Source of the DNA: an uncultured Lachnospiraceae bacterium
Lineage (GTDB): Bacteria > Bacillota > Clostridia > Lachnospirales > Lachnospiraceae
NCBI GenBank assembly: GCA_910579225.1
Contig: CAJTTI010000016.1
Location: 4,371 to 68,370, forward strand
Direction of reading: 5' to 3'
DNA length: 64,000 bases
Part shown: positions 52,001 to 61,023 of the stretch, piece after piece
How the letters are laid out: every line of letters begins with the position of its first letter
Position numbering within the stretch: position 1 is the stretch's first letter
Made by a program: the position numbers and the translations under genes
The notes under the pieces: generated by a model
What the model saw: the letters and a program-made list of their open reading frames with translations, nothing else
Told to the model about the DNA's origin: nothing
The model's database searches: none

Positions 52001-53325
52001 TTTCTGCCATCCGGGTCCGTGAGAAGAAGCAGGAGCCACGCGCAGTCCGTTCTTCTGCTTATGAGCGTGTCGTCTTCACTAAGGCCATGCGCCGGGATTA
52101 TACGATCCTGTGTCCGGACATGTCTCCGCTTCATTTCAATCTGCTGGAAGCTGCTTTTCGTTCCTGCAGACTTCAGATCGACGTCCTTCCAAGAGCAGGA
52201 AGAGAAGCTGTGGATCTGGGCCTGAAATATGTGAACAATGACGCCTGTTATCCTTCTTTAATCGTAATTGGACAGATCATGCAGGCCATCCTGTCAGGGA
52301 AATACGACCTGTCAAAAACAGCCGTTCTGATCTCACAGACGGGAGGAGGATGCCGCGCCTCCAATTACATAGGATTCATTCGGAGAGCGCTGGCAAAAGC
52401 CGGATATCCGGATATCCCGGTGATCTCCATCAACCTGAGCGGTCTGGAGAAGAATCCTGGATTCCGATACACCCCGATGATGCTTTTAAAAGCCATCTAT
52501 GCGCTCATATTCGGAGATCTGTTCATGAAAGTGCTTTATCACACCAGACCTTATGAACAGACAACCGGAGAGGCCAACCGTACCTATGACCGGCTGAATC
52601 GTCAGTGTAAAGCATTTTTAATGAAGAAATATCCCTCCTGGACGGGATTTAAGCGGCTCTGTCATACAATTGTAGACGAATTTGATCATATAAAAGTCAG
52701 CGAAGAAGAGAAGCCCCGGGTGGGCATTGTTGGAGAGATTCTTGTCAAGTTCTCTCCCTCTGCCAACAATCAGCTGGTAGAACTTCTGGAAGCAGAGGGT
52801 GCAGAAGCCGTCGTTCCGGACCTGATGGACTTTCTGCTCTACTGTTTTAAAAACACAGAATTCCGCACACAATTTCTGGGCATGAAGAAATCTCTGGCCA
52901 GAAACGGACGTCTGGGCATCCGGGCTCTCCAGTGGTTCCGAAAGCCCGCAGATCAGGCACTGGCACAAAGCCGCCATTTCTCCCCATCTTCAGATATTGA
53001 CCACATGGCTGACATGGCCAAAGACATTGTCTCTCTGGGCAACCAGACAGGAGAAGGGTGGTTCCTGACCGGAGAGATGCTGGAGCTGATCGAAAACGGA
53101 ACACAAAACATTGTCTGTACACAGCCCTTTGCCTGCCTGCCCAACCATATTGTAGGCAAAGGCGTAATCAAAGAACTCCGCAGACGCCATCCGAATGCCA
53201 ATATCGTAGCCATTGACTATGACCCGGGCGCCAGCGAAGTAAATCAGTTAAACCGTATCAAACTGATGCTGAGCACTGCATTTAAGAATCTGGAAAAAGG
53301 CGCCGAAAAGCGAAAAGAAGCATAG
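49069..53325 (+). CDS. Giant 2-hydroxyacyl-CoA dehydratase activase-type protein (two BadF/BcrA ATPase domains plus DUF2229)
   Basis: A 1418-residue cytosolic protein with two ASKHA ATPase domains: LGIDIGSTTVKIAVL (about 7-270) and LGIDAGSTTTKIALV (about 320-590). Cys-containing switch motifs are CAGGTGSFIDQM and CSSGCGSFIETF. Then comes a Cys-rich segment KCHGCTNNCRLTVNRF, a DUF2229 region, and a C-terminal part resembling dehydratase component B (GGGCRASNYIGFIRRAL). In small homologues such ATPases use an Fe-S cluster to inject high-energy electrons into dehydratases. Here activator and partner-like parts are one chain. The physiological substrate of this large form is not known to me. No partner genes are adjacent. 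Confidence 0.85.
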   Translation: MNRNYRLGIDIGSTTVKIAVLDEDYQILFSDYERHYANIQETLALLLTRAVKELGQIQVYPVITGSGGLTLAQYLEVPFVQEVVAVAEALQTYAPQTDVAIELGGEDAKIIYFQGGNMEQRMNGICAGGTGSFIDQMASLLQTDASGLNEYAKEYKALYAIAARCGVFAKTDIQPLINEGATKEDLAASIFQAVVNQTISGLACGKPIRGHVAFLGGPLHFLSELRQTFIRTLKLDEEHTIIPGHSHLFAASGSALLSKKEILIPAENLIRQLNEHIRIAFEVERLEPLFESRAAFADFETRHSQTKVIKKDLTSYKGNCYLGIDAGSTTTKIALVGEDGSLLYSFYHNNNGSTLKITLEALKDLYAHLPEHAKIVRSCSTGYGESLVKAALMLDEGEVETISHYYAAQFFDPEVDCILDIGGQDMKCIRIKNHTVDNVQLNEACSSGCGSFIETFAKSLNLSIQDFADAALFAENPIDLGTRCTVFMNSRVKQAQKEGAGVDDISAGLAYSVIKNALFKVIKVSDASSLGKHIVVQGGTFYNNAVLRSLEKIAECEVIRPDIAGIMGAFGAALIARERYEGQTSTMLSQEEMNSLTYSTSMTKCHGCTNNCRLTVNRFSGGRKYISGNRCERGLGKVKNEHPAPNLFAYKNERLFSYRPLSSQDAVRGLVGIPRVLNMYENYPFWFTFFTKLKYQVVLSPASTHELYEQGIESIPSESECYPAKLAHGHVKWLLQHNIPFIFYPCVPYERQEFKEANNHYNCPIVTSYAENIKNNMEELRSGRFDFCNPFLSFESLDILTARLIEEFRGRQDLTASEITLAAEEAWEELQRTRQDIRKKGEETLKWMEKHHAHGIVLAGRPYHIDKEINHGIPELINGYGLAVLTEDSISHLHEEERPLRVMDQWMYHSRLYAAANFVKTREDLDLIQLNSFGCGLDAVTTDQVDDILSGSGKIYTCLKIDEVSNLGAARIRIRSLLSAIRVREKKQEPRAVRSSAYERVVFTKAMRRDYTILCPDMSPLHFNLLEAAFRSCRLQIDVLPRAGREAVDLGLKYVNNDACYPSLIVIGQIMQAILSGKYDLSKTAVLISQTGGGCRASNYIGFIRRALAKAGYPDIPVISINLSGLEKNPGFRYTPMMLLKAIYALIFGDLFMKVLYHTRPYEQTTGEANRTYDRLNRQCKAFLMKKYPSWTGFKRLCHTIVDEFDHIKVSEEEKPRVGIVGEILVKFSPSANNQLVELLEAEGAEAVVPDLMDFLLYCFKNTEFRTQFLGMKKSLARNGRLGIRALQWFRKPADQALAQSRHFSPSSDIDHMADMAKDIVSLGNQTGEGWFLTGEMLELIENGTQNIVCTQPFACLPNHIVGKGVIKELRRRHPNANIVAIDYDPGASEVNQLNRIKLMLSTAFKNLEKGAEKRKEA

Positions 53326-53361
53326 TACAGTCTATGTCCCCAAAGCGTGTGATTATCTGTC

Positions 53362-53403
53362 AGAAAAGGATGCTCTGTCCTGGAACAGCAGCATCCTTTT
53401 TCT
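53362..53403. terminator. Bidirectional terminator between activase and ung
   Basis: Perfect stem AGAAAAGGATGCT / AGCATCCTTTTTCT between convergent genes, with A/T-rich ends giving U-tracts both ways. Confidence 0.88.
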
Positions 53404-53420
53404 GATTTCTATCTTATATT

Positions 53421-54095
53421 CTATCGGTTCTCAATCTGCCAGTCAATAGGTTCCAGCCCCTGTTTCTCCAGAAACTCATTGGTCTGGCTGAAGTGTTTGC
53501 ACCCAAAGAAACCTCTGTGCGCCGACAGCGGACTGGGATGAGGCGCAGTGAGAATCAGATGTTTTGAATTATGCAGCATGGACTTCTTCATCTGCGCCGG
53601 CTTTCCCCAAAGCAGAAAGACTATGGGACGATCCTGCTCATCCAGAATACGAATCGCTGCGTCGGTGAATTCTTCCCAGCCGATTCCTCTGTGAGAATTG
53701 GCCTGATGCGCACGTACAGTCAGTACCGTATTTAAAAGCAGCACTCCCTGCTTCGCCCATTTCTCCAGATAACCATTATTGGGAATATAGCATCCCATAT
53801 CGCTTTGAAGTTCTTTATAAATATTAACCAGAGAAGGCGGAGTATCCACCTCTGGTTTTACCGAAAAACAGAGTCCATGCGCCTGTCCGTCCCCATGATA
53901 GGGATCCTGTCCCAGAATCACTACTTTCACTTTTGACAGAGGCGTAAAGTCAAATGCATTGAAAATATCATCCGCAGGTGGAAAAATCAGCCTTGTTTGA
54001 TATTCCTGCTGAACGGTCTTATACAATTCCTTGTAATACGGTTTGCTAAATTCCGGTTTCAGGGGTCCCAGCCAGTCATTTTGAATCATGCTCAT
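53421..54095 (-). CDS. ung: Uracil-DNA glycosylase (family 1)
   Basis: Removes uracil from DNA. The 224-residue protein has the catalytic water-activating motif GQDPYHGDGQAHGLCFSV and the DNA-intercalation loop HPSPLSAHRGFFGCKHF. AAAGGAG lies 8 nt before the ATG. hisF lies directly upstream. Confidence 0.97.
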   Translation of the reverse strand: MSMIQNDWLGPLKPEFSKPYYKELYKTVQQEYQTRLIFPPADDIFNAFDFTPLSKVKVVILGQDPYHGDGQAHGLCFSVKPEVDTPPSLVNIYKELQSDMGCYIPNNGYLEKWAKQGVLLLNTVLTVRAHQANSHRGIGWEEFTDAAIRILDEQDRPIVFLLWGKPAQMKKSMLHNSKHLILTAPHPSPLSAHRGFFGCKHFSQTNEFLEKQGLEPIDWQIENR

Positions 54096-54114
54096 ATTCT
54101 TTTCTCCTTTGTTT

Positions 54115-54897
54115 TTATTGTTTATTCATTCCTGCCTGAAAGCGGACAGGAACCTTTTCTTTATACAGATATTCTTTCACTTCCTGTATTTCCAGTTCCT
54201 TATAATGAAATAAAGAAGCAGCCAGTGCTGCATCTGCTTTCCCATCTGTCAGAACCTCTTTAAAATGCTCCAGTCTGCCTGCACCGCCTGACGCAATCAC
54301 CGGTATGGATACATGTTCTGCAATTGTCCGGGTCAGCTCCAGATCATAACCGGTCTTCGTTCCATCACAGTCCATACTTGTGAGAAGAATCTCTCCGGCT
54401 CCCAACTCGCATACCCTTTCTGCCCACCAGACCGCGTCTATCCCCATATCCACCCGTCCACCGTTCTTATAGATATTCCATCCGCTTCCGTCTGCTCTTC
54501 TGCGGGCGTCAACGGCCACGACTACACATTGACTACCAAACTTATCAGCCGCTTCTCGAATCAGTTCCGGACGCATGATCGCCGCAGTGTTCACGGAAAT
54601 CTTGTCTGCCCCTTCCCGCAGCAAAAGGCGGAAATCTTCCACAGTACGGATACCACCGCCTACCGTAAACGGAATAAATACATGTTCTGCCACCCGACTC
54701 ACCATATCCACCACTGTATTTCTTGCGTCGGAAGACGCTGTAATGTCCAGAAATACCAGTTCGTCAGCTCCTGCCTGATCATAGGCAGCTGCAATTTCCA
54801 CCGGATCCCCGGCATCCCGAAGATTTACAAAGTTGACTCCTTTTACTACCCGTCCGTTATTCACATCCAGGCAGGGAATGATTCTCTTCGTCAGCAT
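54115..54897 (-). CDS. hisF: Imidazole glycerol phosphate synthase cyclase subunit HisF
   Basis: The cyclase half of IGP synthase, using ammonia from HisH to make IGP and AICAR. The 260-residue TIM barrel starts MLTKRIIPCLDVNNGRVVKG (Asp11 catalytic) and has VFLDITASSDAR and the late Asp in ILLTSMDCDGTKTGYD. The start at 54897 is one base after the hisH stop, with AGGAGG in the end of hisH. Confidence 0.97.
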   Translation of the reverse strand: MLTKRIIPCLDVNNGRVVKGVNFVNLRDAGDPVEIAAAYDQAGADELVFLDITASSDARNTVVDMVSRVAEHVFIPFTVGGGIRTVEDFRLLLREGADKISVNTAAIMRPELIREAADKFGSQCVVVAVDARRRADGSGWNIYKNGGRVDMGIDAVWWAERVCELGAGEILLTSMDCDGTKTGYDLELTRTIAEHVSIPVIASGGAGRLEHFKEVLTDGKADAALAASLFHYKELEIQEVKEYLYKEKVPVRFQAGMNKQ

Positions 54898-54898
54898 A

Positions 54899-55519
54899 TC
54901 AATGTCCCTCCTGTGAAAGCTCCGCAAAATTTTTCAGAATCCGAAGTCCCGTCCTGCTGCTCTTCTCCGGATGGAATTGGCAGGCAAATACATGATTCCA
55001 CTCCACCGCGGCATGTATCTGCGTACCATATGAGGTAACCGCTTTTACAATCTGCTCATCCTCTGCCCTCAGATAATAGGAATGGACAAAATAAACAAAC
55101 GGCTCTGCTTCCAGTCCCCGGAACAGCGTTCCACCATTCCGAAGCTCCAGAGAATTCCATCCCATATGCGGAATCTTCAGACCTTCCCCGGCGGGAATCC
55201 TCAAAATCTCCCCCTTTAATATGCCGAGTCCTTTCACTCCAGGCGCCTCCTCGCTGCGCTCAAACAAAAGCTGCAGTCCCAGACAGATTCCCAGAAACGG
55301 AGTCCCCTTCTCCACAATCTCATGAATCACATCTACCAACCCGTATTCCTGCAGATGCTCCATGGCGTCGCCGAAAGCTCCCACACCGGGCAGAATCACC
55401 TTTTCTGCTTCCAGGAGCAATCCCCTGTCACGGGTAACACATACCTCCTGACCAAGCCGTAGCAGAGCCTTTTCCACGCTCCGAATATTGCCGGCATCAT
55501 AATCAATCAACGCTATCAT
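54899..55519 (-). CDS. hisH: Imidazole glycerol phosphate synthase glutamine amidotransferase subunit HisH
   Basis: The glutaminase subunit that channels ammonia to HisF. The 206-residue class I amidotransferase has nucleophile Cys in FLGICLGLQLLF and the catalytic His-Glu pair in ACQFHPEKSS. Only hisH and hisF are present here, so the rest of the histidine genes must lie elsewhere. Confidence 0.97.
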   Translation of the reverse strand: MIALIDYDAGNIRSVEKALLRLGQEVCVTRDRGLLLEAEKVILPGVGAFGDAMEHLQEYGLVDVIHEIVEKGTPFLGICLGLQLLFERSEEAPGVKGLGILKGEILRIPAGEGLKIPHMGWNSLELRNGGTLFRGLEAEPFVYFVHSYYLRAEDEQIVKAVTSYGTQIHAAVEWNHVFACQFHPEKSSRTGLRILKNFAELSQEGH

Positions 55520-55558
55520 TCTATGTTCCTTTCTTCATTGGAATATGCAGATTATTTC

Positions 55559-56035
55559 CTAATCTTCTATTGTCAGATATGCCACCGGGTCTCTCTGTAC
55601 GGATGTCCCGCGCGCTGCAATCTCCGCAGACAGCTGAGGAAATTTTTCATGAATCCGAATATAATGGGACTTCTGGTTAAAATAACAGGTCTTCTCGAAT
55701 GGAAAACGAATGATCTCCGGATGAGAAAAACCTACGCCAAGTTCCAGGATACAAAGATTCTGATTCAAAGTAAAAGACAGCCAGTGCAGATACCTCTCCC
55801 AACTCTCCTCTGCCTCTCCCTCTGTTAGAGGAACTGTGATCCTGTCTGAAAGCAATCCGGCAGACTCCAGGGCATCCCGATTGCCGGACAGGCTTACAAT
55901 AAAATAATCCTTTTTCTCCAAAAGTACTGCCAGTGCCTGATAAAAGGATTCCATGTCACCGGACAGCTCTTCTCCCAGACCTACCAGCACCAGATTCGCT
56001 TTCCGGACTTCTTCTCTTAACTTCTCATACGTCAT
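55559..56035 (-). CDS. Degenerate Sir2-like (sirtuin-fold) protein
   Basis: A 158-residue protein whose end (CILELGVGFSHPEIIRFPFEKTCYFN ... YIRIHEKFPQL) matches the late Rossmann part of sirtuins. The N-terminal NAD motif GAGxS is replaced by VGLGEELS. The TQNxD motif, catalytic His and zinc cysteines are not visible. Deacylase activity is therefore unlikely; NAD or nucleotide binding is possible. The start at 56035 has AAAGGA 8 nt upstream. It lies between the STM4011-type operon and hisH. Confidence 0.6.
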   Translation of the reverse strand: MTYEKLREEVRKANLVLVGLGEELSGDMESFYQALAVLLEKKDYFIVSLSGNRDALESAGLLSDRITVPLTEGEAEESWERYLHWLSFTLNQNLCILELGVGFSHPEIIRFPFEKTCYFNQKSHYIRIHEKFPQLSAEIAARGTSVQRDPVAYLTIED

Positions 56036-56222
56036 ATACTCGGTCCTTTCTGTATTACGACAAGTATACCCAAATTCCAGGAGCTGTGCAAGCAGTTTAC
56101 TGATTTCTTTTCCCTTTTTAAACTTTTCATGTAGTTGATTTCTGCTATACTGAACCATATGACAGCAAGGTAAGAATACTTTTTTACTTCTCTACCTGCA
56201 GATGGTATTCTCTTATCTGCTT

Positions 56223-57749
56223 TCACAGATCTGGTATTACTCCATGACAGATCTTCATCATCTTTATGTCTTCTTTGGAATCACCTGCAGCTGCCGCCTC
56301 TTCCGGACAGATATGAAGCCATCTGCAGATCATTCGAACTCCTTCCTCCTTAGCAGCGCCCTTCGGCAAAATCTGCATACAGTTTTCTTCAACAAAAATC
56401 CGAACTCCACAAAACCCGGCACGTCGTATTACTTCTTCTGCCTCTGCCCTCTCCTCTTCCTTCCACATAGCAGAGCGCGGACGAAGCATGGTAATCTTGC
56501 ACAGTTTTCCCCCATATCTGTATGGCAGGATTCTGCACTGAAAGCAGGCTCCTGCCTCCTGTATCACAGACAGGCAGTTTTCTTCTATCTCCTGTACAGA
56601 TTCACGTCGCCCACCTGCCCCTGACGGAAACGCCTCTACTACTACATGTGCTCCTCCGGCAAAGATTCCTCCGGCAAATAGATACCAGATTTCCCTGCAC
56701 CGCTTCTGTGCTTCCTGATATGGCAGCGTCGTAGCAAAGAAAAGAGGAACGCCGTCCCGGTTCAATCCTTCCAGACCCACGCGGATCCAAGCAGGAACTT
56801 TCCCTTCACCAGCACTGTCCCTAGGTATCAATGTACCCTCGACATCCAGAAAAACCGCTTTTGCACGCCTGGGAATTCGAAATACCGGATAAGGACCAAA
56901 AAGAAGCCGGTTAATAAAATCACTTCTTCCCCCATATGCCAGATAGCAGGAACAATATTTACGTCCACACAAAACTTCGGAAAAATCTTCCTGTACAAAT
57001 GAACTCCGATATTGGTTCCACATCTCTTCCCAGTCTCTCTTCAGATTCCGGCTGATGTTGCAACGTCGCAGTCCGCCGTCTGCTTCTATGAACAGACGGT
57101 TCTGGCACTGCTTCGGCGCTACGGGAACTCCTGACAATTCTCTTATAAAATATGGATCAATCTTTTGAAAGCGCTCTGTCTCTTCATCCGTATAAGGTCT
57201 TTTCAAACCATCCATTCGATTCACCCACAGATAAATATCTTCCGGCAATTCTGCCCTCAAATCTGTGAGAATGTCCATATGCGCCGGAACTCCCACTGCT
57301 CCGGCACACAGAAGAATCCCCTCCTCACAAAACTTCCGGCACTTCTTAGAAAACTCCTGCACAGAGATCATCTCCGGATGAAAAGTTGCCCACAGACGCA
57401 GTTTCTTCCGATCTCCCCCGGCCCTGTCATAAGATGCAAGCGCTTCTTCCTGAGAAAAGCTCAGGTTGGTCTGCGCCCCTGTCACCTCAATCTCTTCCTC
57501 CTGGCTGATCTGTGCCATTCCTTCCCAATACCAAGAATGAAGCAGGGCCTCTCCGTAAGGAGTGACCATAACCGCACCAATCTGCAGCACTTTTGCTCTT
57601 TCCAGAACGGTTTGGACAAAATGTTCCCACTGCTCCTTATCTCTTTGAAGCTCCCTTCCGGATACCCGGTGTTTGGAAAAGGGACAGTAAGAACAATGAT
57701 AATTACAACTCTTTAGGCTGCCCCGATATAAAAGTTCCAGTTTCCCCAT
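56223..57749 (-). CDS. STM4011-family radical SAM protein fused to a HAD-like phosphatase domain
   Basis: A 508-residue two-domain protein. The N-terminal radical SAM part (about 1-285) has the cluster motif CNYHCSYC, with additional cysteines downstream (CQNRLF, CNISRN, CSCYL) that could hold a second cluster. The C-terminal HAD part (about 290-508) has motif I DVEGT and motif IV GDSKEDIKMM. The second motif I acid is Glu rather than Asp, which may alter or abolish phosphatase activity. The start overlaps the STM4012-type gene by 47 bp. The fusion suggests the phosphatase acts on the same product. Function unknown. Confidence 0.82.
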   Translation of the reverse strand: MGKLELLYRGSLKSCNYHCSYCPFSKHRVSGRELQRDKEQWEHFVQTVLERAKVLQIGAVMVTPYGEALLHSWYWEGMAQISQEEEIEVTGAQTNLSFSQEEALASYDRAGGDRKKLRLWATFHPEMISVQEFSKKCRKFCEEGILLCAGAVGVPAHMDILTDLRAELPEDIYLWVNRMDGLKRPYTDEETERFQKIDPYFIRELSGVPVAPKQCQNRLFIEADGGLRRCNISRNLKRDWEEMWNQYRSSFVQEDFSEVLCGRKYCSCYLAYGGRSDFINRLLFGPYPVFRIPRRAKAVFLDVEGTLIPRDSAGEGKVPAWIRVGLEGLNRDGVPLFFATTLPYQEAQKRCREIWYLFAGGIFAGGAHVVVEAFPSGAGGRRESVQEIEENCLSVIQEAGACFQCRILPYRYGGKLCKITMLRPRSAMWKEEERAEAEEVIRRAGFCGVRIFVEENCMQILPKGAAKEEGVRMICRWLHICPEEAAAAGDSKEDIKMMKICHGVIPDL

Positions 57750-59037
57750 GACTGCGGTCCCATTCTCTCATTTTCTCTCTGATCTCTTCTGAGATCAACT
57801 GCGGTCCCAGATAATCCGACAATTCCATTCCTCTTTCTGTCAGTGTAAGAAAATCTCCTTTCTGACAGAGGTAACCCATGGTTTTCCATTTTTCCAGAAT
57901 CGGATAATCTTCCTCTGCGCAGGATCCAAAATGCTTCTGATATTGTCTGCATAAAAGACCAGGACGGATCAACAGATGTCGGATCACATACCTGCGGCGC
58001 ATTTCTTCTTCCGTCAACAATATCCCATGTGTAACAATTCTGTAATCCTCCGTATGTTCAAAAGTATCCAGCTGAGTTAGACAATCTGTTCTTGTAATTG
58101 CATAAGGACTGCAAAAATGCAGATTCCCAAGATAGCTTCTTCCTCCGCACCCAAGCGCAAGAGAAGTACCAAGACCGCATTCTGAATACCCTCTTGCCTT
58201 CCTGCTTTTCACGAATCTTCTCATGGAATCCTGTCTGTATCCCTCTGCACGCAGATAGCCACATGCCTCCCGATACTGAAATCCTGCATCTTCCGTACAT
58301 GGGCCAAAACCTTCTTTCGAAATTCCCTGCAGACTTGCACCGTGTTTGATATACAGCGGATACAGAAAGATTTCGTCTGGTTCAAAGGTGAGTGCCTCTC
58401 TCAGAGAAGCAAGCAGCGTCTCCACTGTCTGTCCCGGGATTCCATAAATAAAATCCATATTAATACAGGGAAAATGATATTCTTTCAGCAGGCTCATGGC
58501 TTCCCTTGCACTCTTTGCACTGTGCTGTCGTCTCAAAATTTTCAGTTCCTGGTCTGAGAAGCTTTGAACCCCCATACTGATCCTTGTAATATGTGCCTGC
58601 CGCAAAATCTCCAGCTTTTCCCGACTGGTCTGGTTGGGTGCAGTTTCTATGACTGCCTCCCGATCCTCCCGGAACACAAAATAAGTTTCCAGTATTTCAA
58701 ATATTCCGGACAATTGCGACTCTGTAAGCAGAAGCGGCGTCCCGCCTCCAATGACCAACTCAGAAAATACTGTTTTATGAACTTCCAAAAGCTCTTTATA
58801 CTGTCTGCACTGCCGTTCCACCGCATGCAGATACCTGTCCATCCGTCCTGTATCCTGACCAGTCACTGAAAACAGATTACAATACCCGCATTTACTCTGG
58901 CAAAACGGAATATGCAGGTACAGACCATGCCCTTCTCCTGCCAGAAAAGGCGTATAGTCCTCCAGCGAAATTCCGGAAAGAGGACCATAAGCCGTCTTAT
59001 GAGGATAACTGTACATATATTGTATATATGGATTCAT
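57703..59037 (-). CDS. STM4012-family radical SAM protein (HemN-like)
   Basis: A 444-residue radical SAM enzyme related in sequence to coproporphyrinogen oxidase HemN/HemW. It has HIPFCQSKCGYCNLFSVTG as the 4Fe-4S/SAM motif, GGGTPLLL, and the SMGVQSFSDQELKILRR segment. The N-terminus MNPYIQYMYSYPHKTAYGPL is typical of STM4012 proteins, not of haem enzymes. No haem genes are nearby. Part of the STM4011-4015 operon. Confidence 0.87.
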   Translation of the reverse strand: MNPYIQYMYSYPHKTAYGPLSGISLEDYTPFLAGEGHGLYLHIPFCQSKCGYCNLFSVTGQDTGRMDRYLHAVERQCRQYKELLEVHKTVFSELVIGGGTPLLLTESQLSGIFEILETYFVFREDREAVIETAPNQTSREKLEILRQAHITRISMGVQSFSDQELKILRRQHSAKSAREAMSLLKEYHFPCINMDFIYGIPGQTVETLLASLREALTFEPDEIFLYPLYIKHGASLQGISKEGFGPCTEDAGFQYREACGYLRAEGYRQDSMRRFVKSRKARGYSECGLGTSLALGCGGRSYLGNLHFCSPYAITRTDCLTQLDTFEHTEDYRIVTHGILLTEEEMRRRYVIRHLLIRPGLLCRQYQKHFGSCAEEDYPILEKWKTMGYLCQKGDFLTLTERGMELSDYLGPQLISEEIREKMREWDRSHGETGTFISGQPKEL

Positions 59038-59052
59038 ATCTTTGCCTCTGTA

Positions 59053-59934
59053 TCAAAGGAAAAAATGTTTATACGGAATCGTATTGACAATTGGATGATT
59101 GATACCATGAAACTGGCAGCCGTCTTCTCCGTAACATGTCCCATGATCGGAACAGCAGATTACAAATGCACCGCCTCTTTGTTCTTTCCATCCCTCAAAC
59201 AGCCTTCCAAGTTCCCGGTCCGCATATCGAAGCGCCGCCTTATGGCTCTCGTAACTGTCTTCTCTCGCACCCTCCAGATAAAAATAATTGGGGTAGTGAA
59301 TTGCATCCACATTCAGATAAAGAAAGATAGGTTTCTCTTTCTCCGCCATTTTTACCTTTTTCAGCAGAAAGTCCACCTGATTTTTCGTGCTGTCCTTAAC
59401 CGGGCAGGCAAAAGACGGATTCCAGTAACTTTTCTGAAAATATTGCGGAAATACTTTTCCAATCTCCGAACGTTTATCAAAAAAAGCCACTCCCCCAACG
59501 CACCAGGTGTCATAGCCGTCTTTCTCCAGTCCCTCCATAATGGTGCTTCCACAAAATCCATAGGCACCCTCCGGTACCCGATTGCCAAGACCAATGGAAC
59601 ATGGGAAGAATAAAAGCTCCCGGTCAGCCACATTTTTCGCATCATACCGACAAGGCAGAAAGCCTGCGAACATGGCATGATGGGAAGGATAGGTAAAGTT
59701 TCCAGGCGCCTGACACTTCTCCCAGGTACCATACCGGTTCAGAACAGGCGTACCATCCTGGCGCTCTTCCTCCACAGCCGCGTCATAACGCAAAGTGTCC
59801 AGACAAACCATTAGAATATCCTGTTTTCCCACCACTTCGTTCATATTAACGGATGGCCGTTTTTTCTCCCCTGATAACCTGAAAAGCCCTGCCGGAACAT
59901 CGTTTTTGGCAGTACTTTCTGTATATTCTTTCAT
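59053..59934 (-). CDS. STM4013-family sulfatase/alkaline-phosphatase-fold hydrolase
   Basis: A 293-residue metal hydrolase of the sulfatase superfamily. The metal-binding start ILMVCLDTLRYDA, the nucleophile region NFTYPSHHAMFAGF (no Cys-type sulfatase motif) and the late metal site CSDHGTCYGEDG are visible. No signal peptide, so it acts in the cytosol. GGGAGAG precedes the ATG. It lies between the ATP-grasp and radical SAM genes. Substrate unknown. Confidence 0.85.
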   Translation of the reverse strand: MKEYTESTAKNDVPAGLFRLSGEKKRPSVNMNEVVGKQDILMVCLDTLRYDAAVEEERQDGTPVLNRYGTWEKCQAPGNFTYPSHHAMFAGFLPCRYDAKNVADRELLFFPCSIGLGNRVPEGAYGFCGSTIMEGLEKDGYDTWCVGGVAFFDKRSEIGKVFPQYFQKSYWNPSFACPVKDSTKNQVDFLLKKVKMAEKEKPIFLYLNVDAIHYPNYFYLEGAREDSYESHKAALRYADRELGRLFEGWKEQRGGAFVICCSDHGTCYGEDGCQFHGINHPIVNTIPYKHFFL

Positions 59935-59985
59935 CTTTGCTCACTCTCCCGTCTGTGTTGCCAATCACATTGCTGCATGGCTGCC

Positions 59986-61023
59986 CTATCCAGACAGCCA
60001 TGCCTTTATCTTCCTCGCCTGATGACGATAGATACTGTTTTCATGATAAATATCCTGATAGATCAGATCACCTTGTGCGTTCATCTCGATGATCCTGGGA
60101 TTCAGGCTCCCCTTTTCCAGCAAAATATCAATACCAACCGTGCCAAGCCCCGGATAGCACGCCGCTGCCTCCACGCAAAGCCTTTTTATTTTTTCCTGTG
60201 TCTGCAGTGAAAGTCCTGTATCCTCCAAAGACATAGGATGATTATTCAACTGCAGGTTGGTAACCGGACCTTTTGACAATCTTGCCAGAACATAATCCAC
60301 ATTCCCATCCTGAACGACAACACGGAGATCGTAACTAAATCCATGAACTGCCGCCTTTGGATGCCAGCGCTCTGCTATGCAGTCTGTTTTTAGTATCTTA
60401 TTCAAAAACAACTGAATCTCTGAGACATCTGTATAATTACGAAGCCTTTTTGTATTAAGAATACCTTTCTCAGGTACATGTAGCGCACAGGTATACAGAG
60501 ACATTCTACCGGTTCCAGGCTGAAGGCGGAAAGCAGTCACTCCGGCCGCCCCGGAGCCCCGGACCGGTTTCAAAAAAATCTGATACACCTGGCATCTCTT
60601 CATTGCCTCCAGAAGCTCTTCCATATTTCTGTATGCATGATCCATATGATCTTCAGAATCCGCACCAAGAAACTCTGTTACCGGCAGCCCCGCCTGTATC
60701 AATCTTTTTTTGCAGCTTCGTTTATCCAAAAGTTCTGTGATCACAGCAGGGGTATTCAGGAATTCAATGGTTCTTTCTTCTGTCAAATATGCAGCTGCTT
60801 CCAGTTCTCTTTCATACGCCTCCGTCAGCATATCCAATTCTTCCAGAATACAGCTGTCCCACAAAGGCGGATCAATTTTCAGAAACAGCTCTCCGTCCGG
60901 CAGATGCTTTTTCCAGTCTTTCCAGTCCAGAATATGGAGAGAAATCTGCTCCTGTATCGCTGCTTTTTGCAGATAGACCGCCCGTTTTGTCTCCGGATTG
61001 CTCAGCAGAACCGCCCGTCTCAT
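59986..61023 (-). CDS. STM4014-family ATP-grasp protein
   Basis: A 345-residue ATP-grasp ligase-like protein: IFLKPVRGSGAAGVTAFRL is the nucleotide-binding hairpin, and GTVGIDILLEKGSLNPRIIEMNAQGDL is the metal-binding C-terminal motif with the Glu and Asn. It likely joins a carboxylate to an amine or other nucleophile. The start overlaps the LRR gene stop as ATGA. Confidence 0.85.
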   Translation of the reverse strand: MRRAVLLSNPETKRAVYLQKAAIQEQISLHILDWKDWKKHLPDGELFLKIDPPLWDSCILEELDMLTEAYERELEAAAYLTEERTIEFLNTPAVITELLDKRSCKKRLIQAGLPVTEFLGADSEDHMDHAYRNMEELLEAMKRCQVYQIFLKPVRGSGAAGVTAFRLQPGTGRMSLYTCALHVPEKGILNTKRLRNYTDVSEIQLFLNKILKTDCIAERWHPKAAVHGFSYDLRVVVQDGNVDYVLARLSKGPVTNLQLNNHPMSLEDTGLSLQTQEKIKRLCVEAAACYPGLGTVGIDILLEKGSLNPRIIEMNAQGDLIYQDIYHENSIYRHQARKIKAWLSG

